A stretch of DNA of 64,000 nt from Roseateles terrae (GTDB lineage Bacteria > Pseudomonadota > Gammaproteobacteria > Burkholderiales > Burkholderiaceae_C). The stretch lies in the NCBI RefSeq assembly GCF_014192155.1, contig NZ_JACHXO010000004.1, positions 124,001 through 188,000 of the forward strand. The letters run 5' to 3'. Below the pieces are notes generated by a model. It was given only the letters and a program-made list of their open reading frames with translations. It was not told the origin of the DNA and did not search any database. Made by a program: the position numbers and the translations under genes. This document shows, piece after piece, positions 42,030-50,626 of this stretch (the stretch's first letter is position 1; each line of letters starts with the position of its first letter).

Positions 42030-42743
42030 TTAATCGCGCAAACCCGTGCCGGGCTTGTCGCCAGCCAGCAGCTCATCCAGGAGCTGCCGGGCCGCTTCCT
42101 GCTCCGCCATCCGGCGGGAGCGGCCATCGCCAGTGCGCGCGAGGCTGAGCGCGGGCACCTGACATTCAACGGTAAATGTCTGGGCATGGGCCTGCCCGCG
42201 AGTTTCGACAATGCGATAGATGGGCACCGGCAGCTTGCGCGCCTGCAGCCATTCCTGCAAGGCCGTCTTGGCGTCCTTGGCCCATTGGTCAATGCCGCTG
42301 CCGGCGATCAGATCGCCCAGCAGCCGACGCACGATGTCGTTGGCGGCCTGGTAACCGCCATCCAGGAAGGCGGCACCAATCACCGCCTCCAGGGCATCCG
42401 CCAGGATGGACGGACGCTGCCCGCCGCCGCCGCGGGCCTCCCCTTCGCTCATGCGCAGGGTGGCCGGCATCTGCAGTTGCAGGGCCAGTTTGTGCAGGCT
42501 GTCCTCGCGCACCAGATGCGCCCGGATGCGGGTGAGGTCGCCTTCGTCGGAGCCGGCAAACCGCTCGTACAGCAACGCCGACACCGCCAGGTTCAGCACT
42601 GCATCACCCAGGAATTCCAGGCGTTCATTGTGCTGCTGCCCGAAGCTGCGATGCGTCAGCGCCCGCTGGAGCAGATCCGCCTGGGTAAAGCGGTAGCCCA
42701 GTCGCTGCTGGAGTGCATCAAGCGCTTGCGGGTTCATCGGCAT
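42030..42743 (-). CDS. rnc: Ribonuclease III
   Basis: A 237-residue endonuclease that cleaves double-stranded RNA in rRNA and mRNA processing. The signature ERLEFLGDAVL contains Glu43 and Asp47, and DALEAVIGAAFLDGGY supplies the second pair of metal ligands. The dsRNA-binding domain is at the C-terminus (about 160-230; AHAQTFTVECQVPAL and GDGRSRRMAEQEAARQLLDEL). It lies 2 nt after the DUF4845 gene and 15 nt before era. Confidence 0.95.
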   Translation of the reverse strand: MPMNPQALDALQQRLGYRFTQADLLQRALTHRSFGQQHNERLEFLGDAVLNLAVSALLYERFAGSDEGDLTRIRAHLVREDSLHKLALQLQMPATLRMSEGEARGGGGQRPSILADALEAVIGAAFLDGGYQAANDIVRRLLGDLIAGSGIDQWAKDAKTALQEWLQARKLPVPIYRIVETRGQAHAQTFTVECQVPALSLARTGDGRSRRMAEQEAARQLLDELLAGDKPGTGLRD

Positions 42744-42745
42744 CC

Positions 42746-43162
42746 TCAGCGAGTCTCGCCCTTGTATTTGATCAGCAGATACACCGGACCGCCCAGCGAC
42801 ACTTCCTTGTCGTAGGCAAAACTGATCTTCACCTTGTCTTCCTTCTTGGTGATGACCAGATCGTTCGGCGTGATGCTGACGATCGAGTATTCAATTTCCT
42901 GGGTACGGGCAAAAGACGCGCGCGCGTCCGCCACCGAACCGGGGCCGCTGCTGGCAATTTTTTCCACCGTCTTGAGGATGGTGAAGTATTCCATCACCGT
43001 CGGGGCGACCCGCATGCCCACCACGGCCAGAAACGCCAGGATCACGCCCCAGAACAGCAGCCCGAACAGGCTGATGCCGCGCTGGCGCCGTGCGGCCGTC
43101 CCAGCGCGCGACGCGACGGTCGCGGATGTTGCGGTGGAGGTGATGTTGCTGGCTCCGGTCAT
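42746..43162 (-). CDS. DUF4845 domain protein
   Basis: A 138-residue single-pass membrane protein. A ~27-residue cytoplasmic N-terminus is followed by one transmembrane helix (ISLFGLLFWGVILAFLAVVGM, about 30-50), then a periplasmic domain with VAPTVMEYFTILKTVEKIAS and DLVITKKEDKVKISFAYDKEVSL. This DUF4845 protein always sits between lepB and rnc in betaproteobacteria; its function is unknown. The start at 43162 was chosen to remove an unconserved 13-residue extension. Confidence 0.9.
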   Translation of the reverse strand: MTGASNITSTATSATVASRAGTAARRQRGISLFGLLFWGVILAFLAVVGMRVAPTVMEYFTILKTVEKIASSGPGSVADARASFARTQEIEYSIVSITPNDLVITKKEDKVKISFAYDKEVSLGGPVYLLIKYKGETR

Positions 43163-43228
43163 GTGTGATTCTCCCAATCCTCGAATGTCAGTGTCTGGCA
43201 CGGTTCTACCCGGTGGGTGGCTCCGGCT

Positions 43229-44200
43229 TTATTGGATGCCGCCAATGCGCTTTGGATTCCCGAAGTTCATCCACACCACAAAGGCCCGGCCGACGATGTT
43301 CTCATCCGGCACAAAACCCCAGAAGCGGGAATCCTGCGAGTTGTCGCGGTTATCGCCCATCATGAAGTAATGGCCCTCCGGCACCTTGCAGGTGACGCCT
43401 TCGAGGGTGTAGGTGCAGTTCTGCTGGTAGGGGAACGCGGCGATCGGGCCGAGCTGCCCGCGCGGCTGCGGATCCACCAGGATCTTGTGCTCCACCGGAC
43501 CCAGCTTCTCGGTGAACATCGGGCGGATGCGCATCGAGCCGGGATCGTCGTCGAAGAAGTCGCCCTGGGCCTGCGTTTCCACCTCTTTGCCGTTCACATA
43601 CAGCTTCTGGTTGGCATAGCGGATCTCGTCGCCGGGCAGGCCGACGGCGCGCTTGATGTAGTCCACGCTGGGGTTGAGCGGATAGCGGAACACCACCACA
43701 TCGCCCCGGGCCACCTCGTGGTTGCTGATGATCTTCTTGTTGATCACCGGCAGACGGATGCCGTAGTGGAACTTGTTGACCAGGATCAGGTCCCCGATCC
43801 GCAGCGTCGGCACCATGGAGCCGGACGGAATCTTGAAGGGCTCGAAGAGGAACGAGCGCAGCAGGAAGACGATCAAGATGACCGGGAACAGGCCCGCGGT
43901 CCAGTCCAGCCACCACGGCTGGCGCAAATGCGGCTCGGCCACCACCTCGCGGGCAGCCGGGTTCGGTTCGGCACCGCTCCAGCGCTGTTCCTTCTCCCAC
44001 GCGTCCGCCGCCACCTGCGCCTGGCGACGGCGCGCCGGCTGGAAGTAGACCCGCTCGGCCGTCCAGTAGCCCAGCGTGACCAGCGTCAGCACAAACAGGA
44101 GCAGCGAGAAATTGCCGTTCCAGTAGCCGGAGAACCAGCCGCCCAGGTAGGCGATCAAGACGGCATACAGCAACCCGGTCAGTGCACTCATCACGTTCAT
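43229..44200 (-). CDS. lepB: Signal peptidase I
   Basis: A 323-residue membrane protease that cleaves signal peptides of exported proteins. Two N-terminal transmembrane helices (about 4-22, 31-46) and a third near 104-120 precede the periplasmic domain. The catalytic dyad is Ser128 in PSGSMVPTL and Lys183 in [15 protein letters not shown], both in the SPase I boxes. The box [17 protein letters not shown] is near the end. The ATG overlaps the lepA stop by 4 nt, the usual coupling. It matches LepB of related betaproteobacteria in length. Confidence 0.95.
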   Translation of the reverse strand: MNVMSALTGLLYAVLIAYLGGWFSGYWNGNFSLLLFVLTLVTLGYWTAERVYFQPARRRQAQVAADAWEKEQRWSGAEPNPAAREVVAEPHLRQPWWLDWTAGLFPVILIVFLLRSFLFEPFKIPSGSMVPTLRIGDLILVNKFHYGIRLPVINKKIISNHEVARGDVVVFRYPLNPSVDYIKRAVGLPGDEIRYANQKLYVNGKEVETQAQGDFFDDDPGSMRIRPMFTEKLGPVEHKILVDPQPRGQLGPIAAFPYQQNCTYTLEGVTCKVPEGHYFMMGDNRDNSQDSRFWGFVPDENIVGRAFVVWMNFGNPKRIGGIQ

Positions 44201-46005
44201 TCTTCGACTTGGAGGATGGCCAGGAAGGCTTCTTGCGGCACCTCCACCGAACCGATTTGTTTCATGCGTTTCTTGCCGGCCTTCTGCTTCTCCAGCAGCT
44301 TGCGCTTGCGGGTGATGTCACCCCCATAGCATTTTGCCAGCACGTTCTTGCGCAACGCCTTGATGTTCTCGCGGGAGATGATGTTGGCGCCGATGGCCGC
44401 CTGGATGGCGACGTCATACATCTGGCGCGGGATGATTTCCCGCATCTTGGCTGCCACCTGGCGACCGCGGTACTGGGATTGCGACCGGTGCACGATCAGC
44501 GACAGCGCATCGATGCGGTCGCCGTTGATCAGCATGTCCACCTTGACCACGTCCGAGGCGCGATATTCCTTGAACTCATAGTCCATCGAGGCATAGCCGC
44601 GCGAGACCGACTTCAGCTTGTCGAAGAAGTCCAGGACGATTTCCGCCAGCGGGATCTCGTAGGTCAGCATGACCTGACGGCCGTGGTAGGCCATGTTCAG
44701 CTGCACACCGCGCTTCTGGTTGGCCAGGGTCATCACCGGGCCCACATATTCCTGCGGCATGTACAGGTGGACCGTCACGATCGGTTCGCGGATCTCGCCG
44801 ATCTTGCTTTGCTCCGGCATCTTCGAGGGGTTCTCCACCTCGATGATCTCGCCGTCGTTCAGCTGCACTTCATACACCACGCTCGGGGCGGTGGTGATCA
44901 GGTCCTGGTCGAATTCGCGCTCCAGGCGTTCCTGCACGATCTCCATGTGCAGCAGGCCCAGGAAACCGCAGCGGAAACCAAAGCCCAGCGCCTGGGAGAC
45001 TTCCGGTTCGAAACGCAGCGAGGCGTCGTTGAGCTTGAGCTTTTCCAGCGCGTCGCGCAGCTGGTCGTATTCGCTGGCTTCGGTCGGGTAGAGACCGGCG
45101 AACACCTGCGGCTGGATTTCCTTGAAGCCGGGCAGCGCTTCGGTCGCCGGGCCCAGGTTGTTGGGCTGCTTCTTTTCAACGGTGATGGTGTCGCCGACCT
45201 TCGCCGCTGCCAACTCCTTGATGCCGGCGATGATGAAGCCCACCTCGCCAGCGTTCAGACGGTCGCGCGGATCGGACTTCGGGGTGAACACACCCAGATG
45301 CTCGGCGGGATAGACGGCGTCCGTAGCCATCATGCGGATGCGCTCGCCCTTGCGCAGCGTGCCGTCCACCACACGGACCAGCATCACGACGCCGACGTAG
45401 TTGTCGAACCAGGAGTCGATGATCATGGCGCGCAGCGGTGCCTCGACCTCGCCCTTGGGCGCCGGCATGCGGGCGATGATGGCTTCCAGGATCTCGTCCA
45501 CGCCCATGCCGGTCTTGGCGGAGCAGGGAATCGCATCGGTCGCGTCGATGCCGATCACGTCTTCGATCTCGGACTTGGCACCTTCCGGATTGGCCTGCGG
45601 CAAATCCATCTTGTTGAGCACCGGCACCACTTCCACGCCCAGCTCGAGCGCGGTGTAGCAGTTGGCCACGGTCTGCGCCTCCACCCCCTGGCTGGCGTCC
45701 ACCACCAGCAATGCGCCTTCGCAGGCCGACAGCGAACGGCTGACTTCATACGAGAAGTCGACGTGCCCCGGGGTGTCGATCAGATTGAGGTTGTAGACCT
45801 GACCATCACGCGCCTTGTATTGCAGGGCGGCGGTCTGAGCCTTGATGGTGATGCCGCGCTCGCGCTCGATGTCCATCGAGTCCAGCACCTGCGCTTCCAT
45901 CTCCCGGTCCGACAAGCCTCCGCAGCGCTGGATGATGCGGTCGGCCAGAGTGCTCTTGCCGTGATCGATGTGGGCAATGATGGAGAAGTTGCGGATGTGG
46001 TTCAT
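44197..46005 (-). CDS. lepA: Elongation factor 4 (LepA)
   Basis: A 602-residue ribosome-associated GTPase that back-translocates or rescues stalled ribosomes. The G domain has [21 protein letters not shown] and NKMDLP motifs. Domains II, III and V follow, then the LepA-specific C-terminal domain that ends in [20 protein letters not shown]. Length is the family norm. It heads the lepA-lepB-DUF4845-rnc-era-recO-pdxJ-acpS-nagZ run. Upstream lies the non-coding interval with the candidate sRNA and DnaA box. Confidence 0.96.
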   Translation of the reverse strand: MNHIRNFSIIAHIDHGKSTLADRIIQRCGGLSDREMEAQVLDSMDIERERGITIKAQTAALQYKARDGQVYNLNLIDTPGHVDFSYEVSRSLSACEGALLVVDASQGVEAQTVANCYTALELGVEVVPVLNKMDLPQANPEGAKSEIEDVIGIDATDAIPCSAKTGMGVDEILEAIIARMPAPKGEVEAPLRAMIIDSWFDNYVGVVMLVRVVDGTLRKGERIRMMATDAVYPAEHLGVFTPKSDPRDRLNAGEVGFIIAGIKELAAAKVGDTITVEKKQPNNLGPATEALPGFKEIQPQVFAGLYPTEASEYDQLRDALEKLKLNDASLRFEPEVSQALGFGFRCGFLGLLHMEIVQERLEREFDQDLITTAPSVVYEVQLNDGEIIEVENPSKMPEQSKIGEIREPIVTVHLYMPQEYVGPVMTLANQKRGVQLNMAYHGRQVMLTYEIPLAEIVLDFFDKLKSVSRGYASMDYEFKEYRASDVVKVDMLINGDRIDALSLIVHRSQSQYRGRQVAAKMREIIPRQMYDVAIQAAIGANIISRENIKALRKNVLAKCYGGDITRKRKLLEKQKAGKKRMKQIGSVEVPQEAFLAILQVEE

Positions 46006-46170
46006 GGACTCAGTCGGAGGCCGCTGACCAGGAGACTGCCGTGAGACCTGTGTGAGAGCAACAGGTCCCGGGTCTGCCCCTGGGCGGCGAAGCGTGGACC
46101 CTCACCGGACCCACACGGAACATACGAGGAAATCGGGTGCCACCGTGCCACAGGCACCCCTGCGGGACAT

Positions 46171-46203
46171 AAAAAAAAGGCACGTCGAAACGGTGACGCG
46201 CCT
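46171..46203 (-). terminator. Strong terminator upstream of lepA
   Basis: Minus-strand stem AGGCGCGTC/GACGTGCCT with a 7-8 nt loop and an eight-T tail. It would stop transcripts coming from mucD and those from the TACAAT promoter. Confidence 0.85.
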
Positions 46204-46234
46204 TCCAACAAAACGTATGGCAACTGCTTGTTGG
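46171..46234 (-). ncRNA. Candidate ~64-nt small RNA upstream of lepA
   Basis: On the minus strand a -35-like TTTCCA (46263-46268) and -10 TACAAT (46241-46246) are 16 bp apart and predict a start near 46234. The transcript would hold hairpin 1 (CCAACAA...TTGTTGG, 46205-46234) and hairpin 2 (AGGCGCGTC...GACGTGCCT, 46178-46203), followed at once by eight T. That is a complete promoter-two hairpins-terminator unit. It ends 166 nt before the lepA start, so it could also be a premature-termination leader of lepA. No known RNA family is claimed. Confidence 0.5.
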
Positions 46235-46327
46235 GCTTTCATTGTAGCCAAAAGGGCCGCCCTGGAAACCGCATGGATGCGAGCTTTGCGGGCGTTGCCC
46301 TTCGCCAACAGGAATTTTGTCAACAGG

Positions 46328-46336
46328 TTATCCACA
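46328..46336 (+). promoter_or_regulatory. Perfect DnaA box TTATCCACA
   Basis: The nine bases match the strict DnaA consensus. A second, inverted copy with one mismatch (TGTGGATCA) is at 46354-46362. The pair is in the non-coding lepA-mucD interval; it is far from any dnaA/gidA/oriC-type gene, so it may be a titration or regulatory site rather than an origin. Confidence 0.6.
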
Positions 46337-46559
46337 AAAGCTTGAGGACATCCTGTGGATCATTCCAGCCCATGCCCGGACCTTCCTGATTCCCCGTCGC
46401 GAGGGCTACAAAGGGAGCCGGACGCGGTGCGATTGTAGCGGAGGGCAGCATCAATCCCGCGGGTTGGTCACATCCGCTAGCGAGCACCAACCGACGCAAA
46501 CCGGTCAGATGTTGCTCGCAGAGCGGCACCAGATTCCGCATCACGGAAAGCCCGAGAGG

Positions 46560-46613
46560 GGCGGTGGGTTGTAGTCGGACACCAAGGGTTTACCCTGGCA
46601 GACACCCACCGCC
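46560..46613 (-). terminator. Long composite hairpin directly after mucD
   Basis: Perfect 10-bp arms GGCGGTGGGT and ACCCACCGCC enclose an inner hairpin CCAAGGGT-TT-ACCCTGG. It begins 9 nt after the mucD stop. There is no T-run, so it may be a 3' stabiliser or part of a Rho-dependent end. Confidence 0.5.
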
Positions 46614-46621
46614 GGTGTCGC

Positions 46622-48145
46622 TTAGCCCTTGCCGGGCTTCAGGACGACGAAAGTGACCGCGTCGCCGCGGCGCACCAACATCTGCAGCGGCTTGGCCTTC
46701 TCGGCCTTGGCCAGCACTGCCTGGAACTGCTTGATCGTCTTGATCTCGGTGTTGGCCACCGAGAGGATCAAGTCACCCGCCCGCAGGCCGGCGCGTGCCG
46801 CCGGGCCATCGACCGCGTCGATCTTGATGCCGCCGCTCAGCTTCAGCTCCTTGCGCTGCGCATCGGTCAACTCGCTGACCGTCAGACCCCAGGCCTGGGC
46901 GCCGGTCTTGGCAGGCGCCTCGGGTTCCGGGGTGTTGGGAGCGCGGTCATCGGGCAGCGCTTCCAGGGTGGCGGTCAGCTCCTTGTAGGCGCCGCGGCGG
47001 AACACCTGCATCGGCACCTTGGTGCCGGGCGCGGTGGCGGCGGCGAGGCGACGCAGGTCCACCGCCTTCTCCACCGGCTTGCCGTTGAAGCGGGTGATGA
47101 CATCCCCCAGCTCCAGGCCGGCCTTTTCGCCAGGGCCACCGGCCGTGATGCGAGTGACCAGCGCCCCCTGCGGCTTGCCCAGGCCAATGGCTTCGGCCAC
47201 TTCCTTGGTCAGGTCGTCCGGATACACCCCCAGCATGCCGCGGGTGACGCGGCCCTTGCTGCGCAGCTGATCCGCCACCCGCATCGCTTCGTCGATCGGA
47301 ATCGCGAAGGAGATGCCCATGAAGCCGCCGGACTGGCTGTAGATCTGAGAGTTGATGCCGATCACCTCGCCGCGCAAGTTCAGCAGCGGGCCGCCGGAGT
47401 TGCCCGGGTTGATCGCCACATCCGTCTGGATGAGCGGCAGCAGGTCGCCCGTGTCACGCGCCTTGGCGCTGACGATGCCGGCGGTGACGGTGTTGTCGAA
47501 ACCGAAGGGCGAGCCGATGGCCATCACCCACTCGCCGACCTTGAGCTTGCCCACGTCGCCCATGCGCAGCATCGGCAGGCCGGTGGCTTCGATCTTCAGC
47601 ACGGCCACGTCGGTGCGGCGGTCCAGGCCCACCACCTTGGCCTTGAATTCACGCTTGTCGGTCAGGGTGACCATGACCTCATCGGCTTCGTCCACCACGT
47701 GGGCATTGGTCATCACATAGCCGTCGGCGCCGATGACAAAACCGGAGCCCAGGCCACGGCGCTGGGGAGATGCGTCGTCATCATCATCGTCGTCGTCATC
47801 GGGGGACGGCGTGTTGGGCGCAGGCGCGCCCTTGCGCTGCGGCGGCACGGGGATGCCGAAGCGACGGAGGAAGTCGCGCATCTGCTCATCGAGCTGCGCA
47901 TTGGTGCCCACCTTGATCTTCTCCGAGGTCCGGATATTGACCACGGCAGGACCGGCCTGCTCCACCAGCACGCTGAAGTCGGGCAGCGCGCGGGACAGGT
48001 CGATCGCAGGCGCGGGTGCCGGGGCCACAGCGGGGGCGGCCGACGCCGGCGTCACCGGCGCGTTCTGGGCGGTCACGGGCAGGGTCGCCTGCAGCGCGGC
48101 GGCGCCTGCAAGCGCCAGGGCAAGATGGCGGAACGGTATGGACAT
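46622..48145 (-). CDS. mucD: Periplasmic serine protease MucD/DegQ
   Basis: A 507-residue HtrA-family protease/chaperone of the periplasm. A signal peptide (1 to about 27, VTA-Q) is followed by the trypsin-like domain with His149 (TNAHVV), Asp179 (RRTDVAVLK) and Ser250 (NPGNSGGP), then two PDZ domains (about 300-390 and 415-505; GYLGV-like MLGVYPDD start and LRAGDLILSVAN end). An unusual insert of nine Asp (116-124) sits between two Pro/Arg-rich stretches before the protease core. It is the classical mucD gene but without rpoE-rseA-rseB upstream. Confidence 0.94.
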   Translation of the reverse strand: MSIPFRHLALALAGAAALQATLPVTAQNAPVTPASAAPAVAPAPAPAIDLSRALPDFSVLVEQAGPAVVNIRTSEKIKVGTNAQLDEQMRDFLRRFGIPVPPQRKGAPAPNTPSPDDDDDDDDDASPQRRGLGSGFVIGADGYVMTNAHVVDEADEVMVTLTDKREFKAKVVGLDRRTDVAVLKIEATGLPMLRMGDVGKLKVGEWVMAIGSPFGFDNTVTAGIVSAKARDTGDLLPLIQTDVAINPGNSGGPLLNLRGEVIGINSQIYSQSGGFMGISFAIPIDEAMRVADQLRSKGRVTRGMLGVYPDDLTKEVAEAIGLGKPQGALVTRITAGGPGEKAGLELGDVITRFNGKPVEKAVDLRRLAAATAPGTKVPMQVFRRGAYKELTATLEALPDDRAPNTPEPEAPAKTGAQAWGLTVSELTDAQRKELKLSGGIKIDAVDGPAARAGLRAGDLILSVANTEIKTIKQFQAVLAKAEKAKPLQMLVRRGDAVTFVVLKPGKG

Positions 48146-48203
48146 GAAGACTCGCGTCAGGAGCAAATCAGAGGGACAGAAGGTACATCATGCACGGAAA
48201 TGC

Positions 48204-48746
48204 TCAACTCCGTGCCATGAACAAGTGAATGCGCAGTAACGACCAGTGGCCGCCCTGCTGCCGTCTCGATACCGCCAGACACCGATGGCGCCAGAAGCGC
48301 CTTTCACTGCCCAAAGGGACCAGCCGTAACAGCATCCAGTGCTCCACATCCAGCAGCACCTGCAGGTGCACCGCCTGGGCGGGAGCACGGGAGCCCGCAT
48401 CCGCTGTCTTGCCGTTGGCAAGTGGCGCACCTGCGCGCTGGAGCCACCAGGACTGGGTGTCCCAGCGCAGGGTCACCACGTCGGCGTCGGCGTCGGCATC
48501 GGCCCTGGCATCTCGGGCTGTAGCGGCATCGGTGGCGTTGGCGGGTGTCCGCAGCAGGTGCCGGTGGCGGTGAGTCATCCCCAAGGCGGCCGCCATGACG
48601 CCCGCTGCGGAGCCCATCACCGTCCAGTAGGGCGAGGCCAGCTGCAACAGCACCGCCAGCAGCGCGGCCATCAAGCCGGCAAGCCGCAGCAGATCCTGCA
48701 GCAGCCGCCAGACGGGATCGGGCGGACAAACAAAACGCCGGGTCAT
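48204..48746 (-). CDS. YgfX-like small membrane protein
   Basis: A 180-residue protein with two adjacent hydrophobic segments (about 17-34, 37-53) and a soluble C-terminal part (VVTLRWDTQSWWLQR, VHLQVLLDVEHWMLLRLVPLG, WSLLRIHLFMAR) whose W-and-LR pattern resembles the YgfX/CptA family. A similar gene lies between fabF and rpoE in several Burkholderiales, but no homology can be proven here. The start chosen at 48746 lies inside the fabF terminator hairpin; a later start is possible. It is 58 nt upstream of mucD. Function unknown. Confidence 0.6.
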   Translation of the reverse strand: MTRRFVCPPDPVWRLLQDLLRLAGLMAALLAVLLQLASPYWTVMGSAAGVMAAALGMTHRHRHLLRTPANATDAATARDARADADADADVVTLRWDTQSWWLQRAGAPLANGKTADAGSRAPAQAVHLQVLLDVEHWMLLRLVPLGSERRFWRHRCLAVSRRQQGGHWSLLRIHLFMARS

Positions 48747-48768
48747 CGTGGATCGATGAACCCGGCGT
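48731..48768 (-). terminator. fabF terminator that overlaps the next start codon
   Basis: On the minus strand ACGCCGGGTTCATCG and CGATGACCCGGCGT pair over 14 bp (one bulged base), followed by TTTTGTTTG. It is about 80 nt after the fabF stop. The T-run and the right arm contain the ATG of the YgfX-like gene, so termination and initiation compete. Confidence 0.6.
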
Positions 48769-48846
48769 GGGATACCGCGCTGGCCTTGGCGGCCTGCAGC
48801 CTGAGGAGACGCCCGCGCGGTCATGCTCTCACCGCGCGAGGGCCGA

Positions 48847-50094
48847 TCAGACCCGCTTGAAGATCAGGGTGCCGTTCGTGCCGCCGAAACCGAAGTTGTT
48901 CTTGGCGGCATATTCGATGGGCATCTTGCGCGCTTCATTGGCGCAGTAGTCCAGATCGCAGGCGGGGTCCTGGTTGAAGATGTTGATCGTCGGCGGGGCG
49001 ACCTGGTCGTGGATCGCCTTGACGGTGAACACCGACTCGATGCCACCGGCGCCACCCAGCAGGTGGCCGGTCATCGACTTGGTGGACGACACCACCAGGC
49101 CATTCTTGGCATGGTCGCCGAAGGCCTGCTTGATGGCGTTGGTCTCGTTCGCATCGCCCAGCGGCGTGGACGTGCCGTGGGCATTCATGTACTGGATCTG
49201 GTCGGCATTCAGACCGGCATTGCGCAGGGCATTGCGCATCGAGCGGGTCGGGCCGTCCACATCCGGCGCGGTCATGTGATAGGCATCGGCACTCATGCCG
49301 AAGCCCACCAGTTCCGCATAAATTCTGGCGCCACGCTTTTTGGCGTGTTCATACTCTTCCAGCACCAGCACGCCGGCGCCCTCGCCCAGCACGAAGCCGT
49401 CGCGATCCTTGTCCCAGGGGCGGGACGCGGTCTTGGGGTCGTCATTGCGGGTGGAGAGTGCGCGAGCGGCCGCGAAGCCACCGACGCCCAGGGGCGACAC
49501 GGTGGATTCGGCACCGCCGGCCACCATGACGTCGGCATCACCCGCCTCGATCATGCGACCGGCCTGACCGATGCTGTGCAGCCCGGTCGTGCAGGCGGTG
49601 ACGATGGCCAGATTGGGGCCCTTGAAACCGCATTGGATGGACACGTGACCGGAGATCATGTTGATGATCGAGGCCGGCACGAAGAACGGAGAAATGCGGC
49701 GGGGGCCCCGGGCGGTCAGCTCCGCATGGGTCTCTTCAATCATCGGCAGGCCGCCGATGCCCGAGCCGACCAGCACGCCAATGCGTTCGGCCATCTCGGG
49801 TGCCAGGGCGTCCCCGGTGGGCAGACCTGCATCCCGAATGGCCTGCAGCGAAGCGGCCAGTCCGTAATGGATGAAGGTGTCCATGTGCCGTGCTTCCTTC
49901 GCGGGGATGTAGTCCTCCACGTTGAAGCCCTTGACCTCTCCCGCGAAATGACAGGCCAGGATGCTGGCATCAAAGCGGGTGATGGTATCGATGCCGGATT
50001 GACCAGCCACGATATTGGCCCAGCCCTGTTCGACCGTGTTGCCCACGGGACTGATCAGGCCAAGACCGGTGACGACGACGCGACGACGGCTCAT
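48847..50094 (-). CDS. fabF: Beta-ketoacyl-ACP synthase II FabF
   Basis: A 415-residue thiolase-fold condensing enzyme that elongates acyl-ACP with malonyl-ACP. The active-site Cys168 lies in [14 protein letters not shown]; His residues are in [11 protein letters not shown] and [10 protein letters not shown], and the Cys-His-His triad defines the class. The length is normal. It is downstream of acpP (68 nt) in the fatty-acid cluster. Confidence 0.96.
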   Translation of the reverse strand: MSRRRVVVTGLGLISPVGNTVEQGWANIVAGQSGIDTITRFDASILACHFAGEVKGFNVEDYIPAKEARHMDTFIHYGLAASLQAIRDAGLPTGDALAPEMAERIGVLVGSGIGGLPMIEETHAELTARGPRRISPFFVPASIINMISGHVSIQCGFKGPNLAIVTACTTGLHSIGQAGRMIEAGDADVMVAGGAESTVSPLGVGGFAAARALSTRNDDPKTASRPWDKDRDGFVLGEGAGVLVLEEYEHAKKRGARIYAELVGFGMSADAYHMTAPDVDGPTRSMRNALRNAGLNADQIQYMNAHGTSTPLGDANETNAIKQAFGDHAKNGLVVSSTKSMTGHLLGGAGGIESVFTVKAIHDQVAPPTINIFNQDPACDLDYCANEARKMPIEYAAKNNFGFGGTNGTLIFKRV

Positions 50095-50162
50095 GCTCTA
50101 TGACTGAAGTGATACTGCGGGGACGCCTCGGGGCAGCGCTGGGTCAGCGCGCCCCCCAGGGA

Positions 50163-50423
<261 letters not shown>

Positions 50424-50440
50424 CTAGAACAACCCGGGAT

Positions 50441-50616
50441 TCTAAGGCCTTAGAGTGGCGCCTCTAAGATCAGGCGCCCCCGAGGCGATCGGTTCCCTTG
50501 GGAACGTGAACGCGCTCGGACTCTATCAGCCCCACACCGGCCGGGTGAATCCGGTGGGCACCCACCCCCTCGGAAAGGAGGGACGGGTGCCACGATTCAA
50601 AAAAATGATTCGTGGC
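50441..50616 (-). promoter_or_regulatory. Six inverted repeats in the fabG-acpP interval
   Basis: In 176 bp there are: TCTAAGGCCTTAGA (50441-50454, perfect 14-bp palindrome), GGCGCCT-N8-AGGCGCC (50457-50478), GTTCCC-TT-GGGAAC (50492-50505), CCCACACCGG-N10-CCGGTGGG (50531-50558), GGCACCC...GGGTGCC with inner CCCCTC/GGAGGG (50557-50591), and GCCACGATTC-N8-GATTCGTGGC (50589-50616). They lie between the fabG stop and the acpP start. Confidence 0.75.
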
Positions 50617-50626
50617 GGGCGACGCC

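Larger units (their letters stand above)
46006..46621 (-). other. Non-coding interval lepA-mucD
   Basis: 616 bases without a convincing gene, less GC-rich than the neighbours. It contains, from mucD to lepA on the minus strand, a long hairpin just after the mucD stop (46560-46613), two -10-like TACAAT hexamers (46434-46440 area and 46241-46246), a DnaA-box pair (46328-46362) and the candidate sRNA/terminator. In many related genomes a small glutaredoxin-like gene or nothing occupies this place. Confidence 0.6.

Noticed and set aside
44182-46044. Long open frame antisense to lepA (620 codons)
   Set aside because: It is the shadow of the well-conserved lepA coding frame; its protein is a composition artefact.
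46320-46544. 74-codon minus-strand frame between mucD and lepA
   Set aside because: No conserved motif, poor initiation context and overlap with the DnaA-box/promoter region; regarded as chance.
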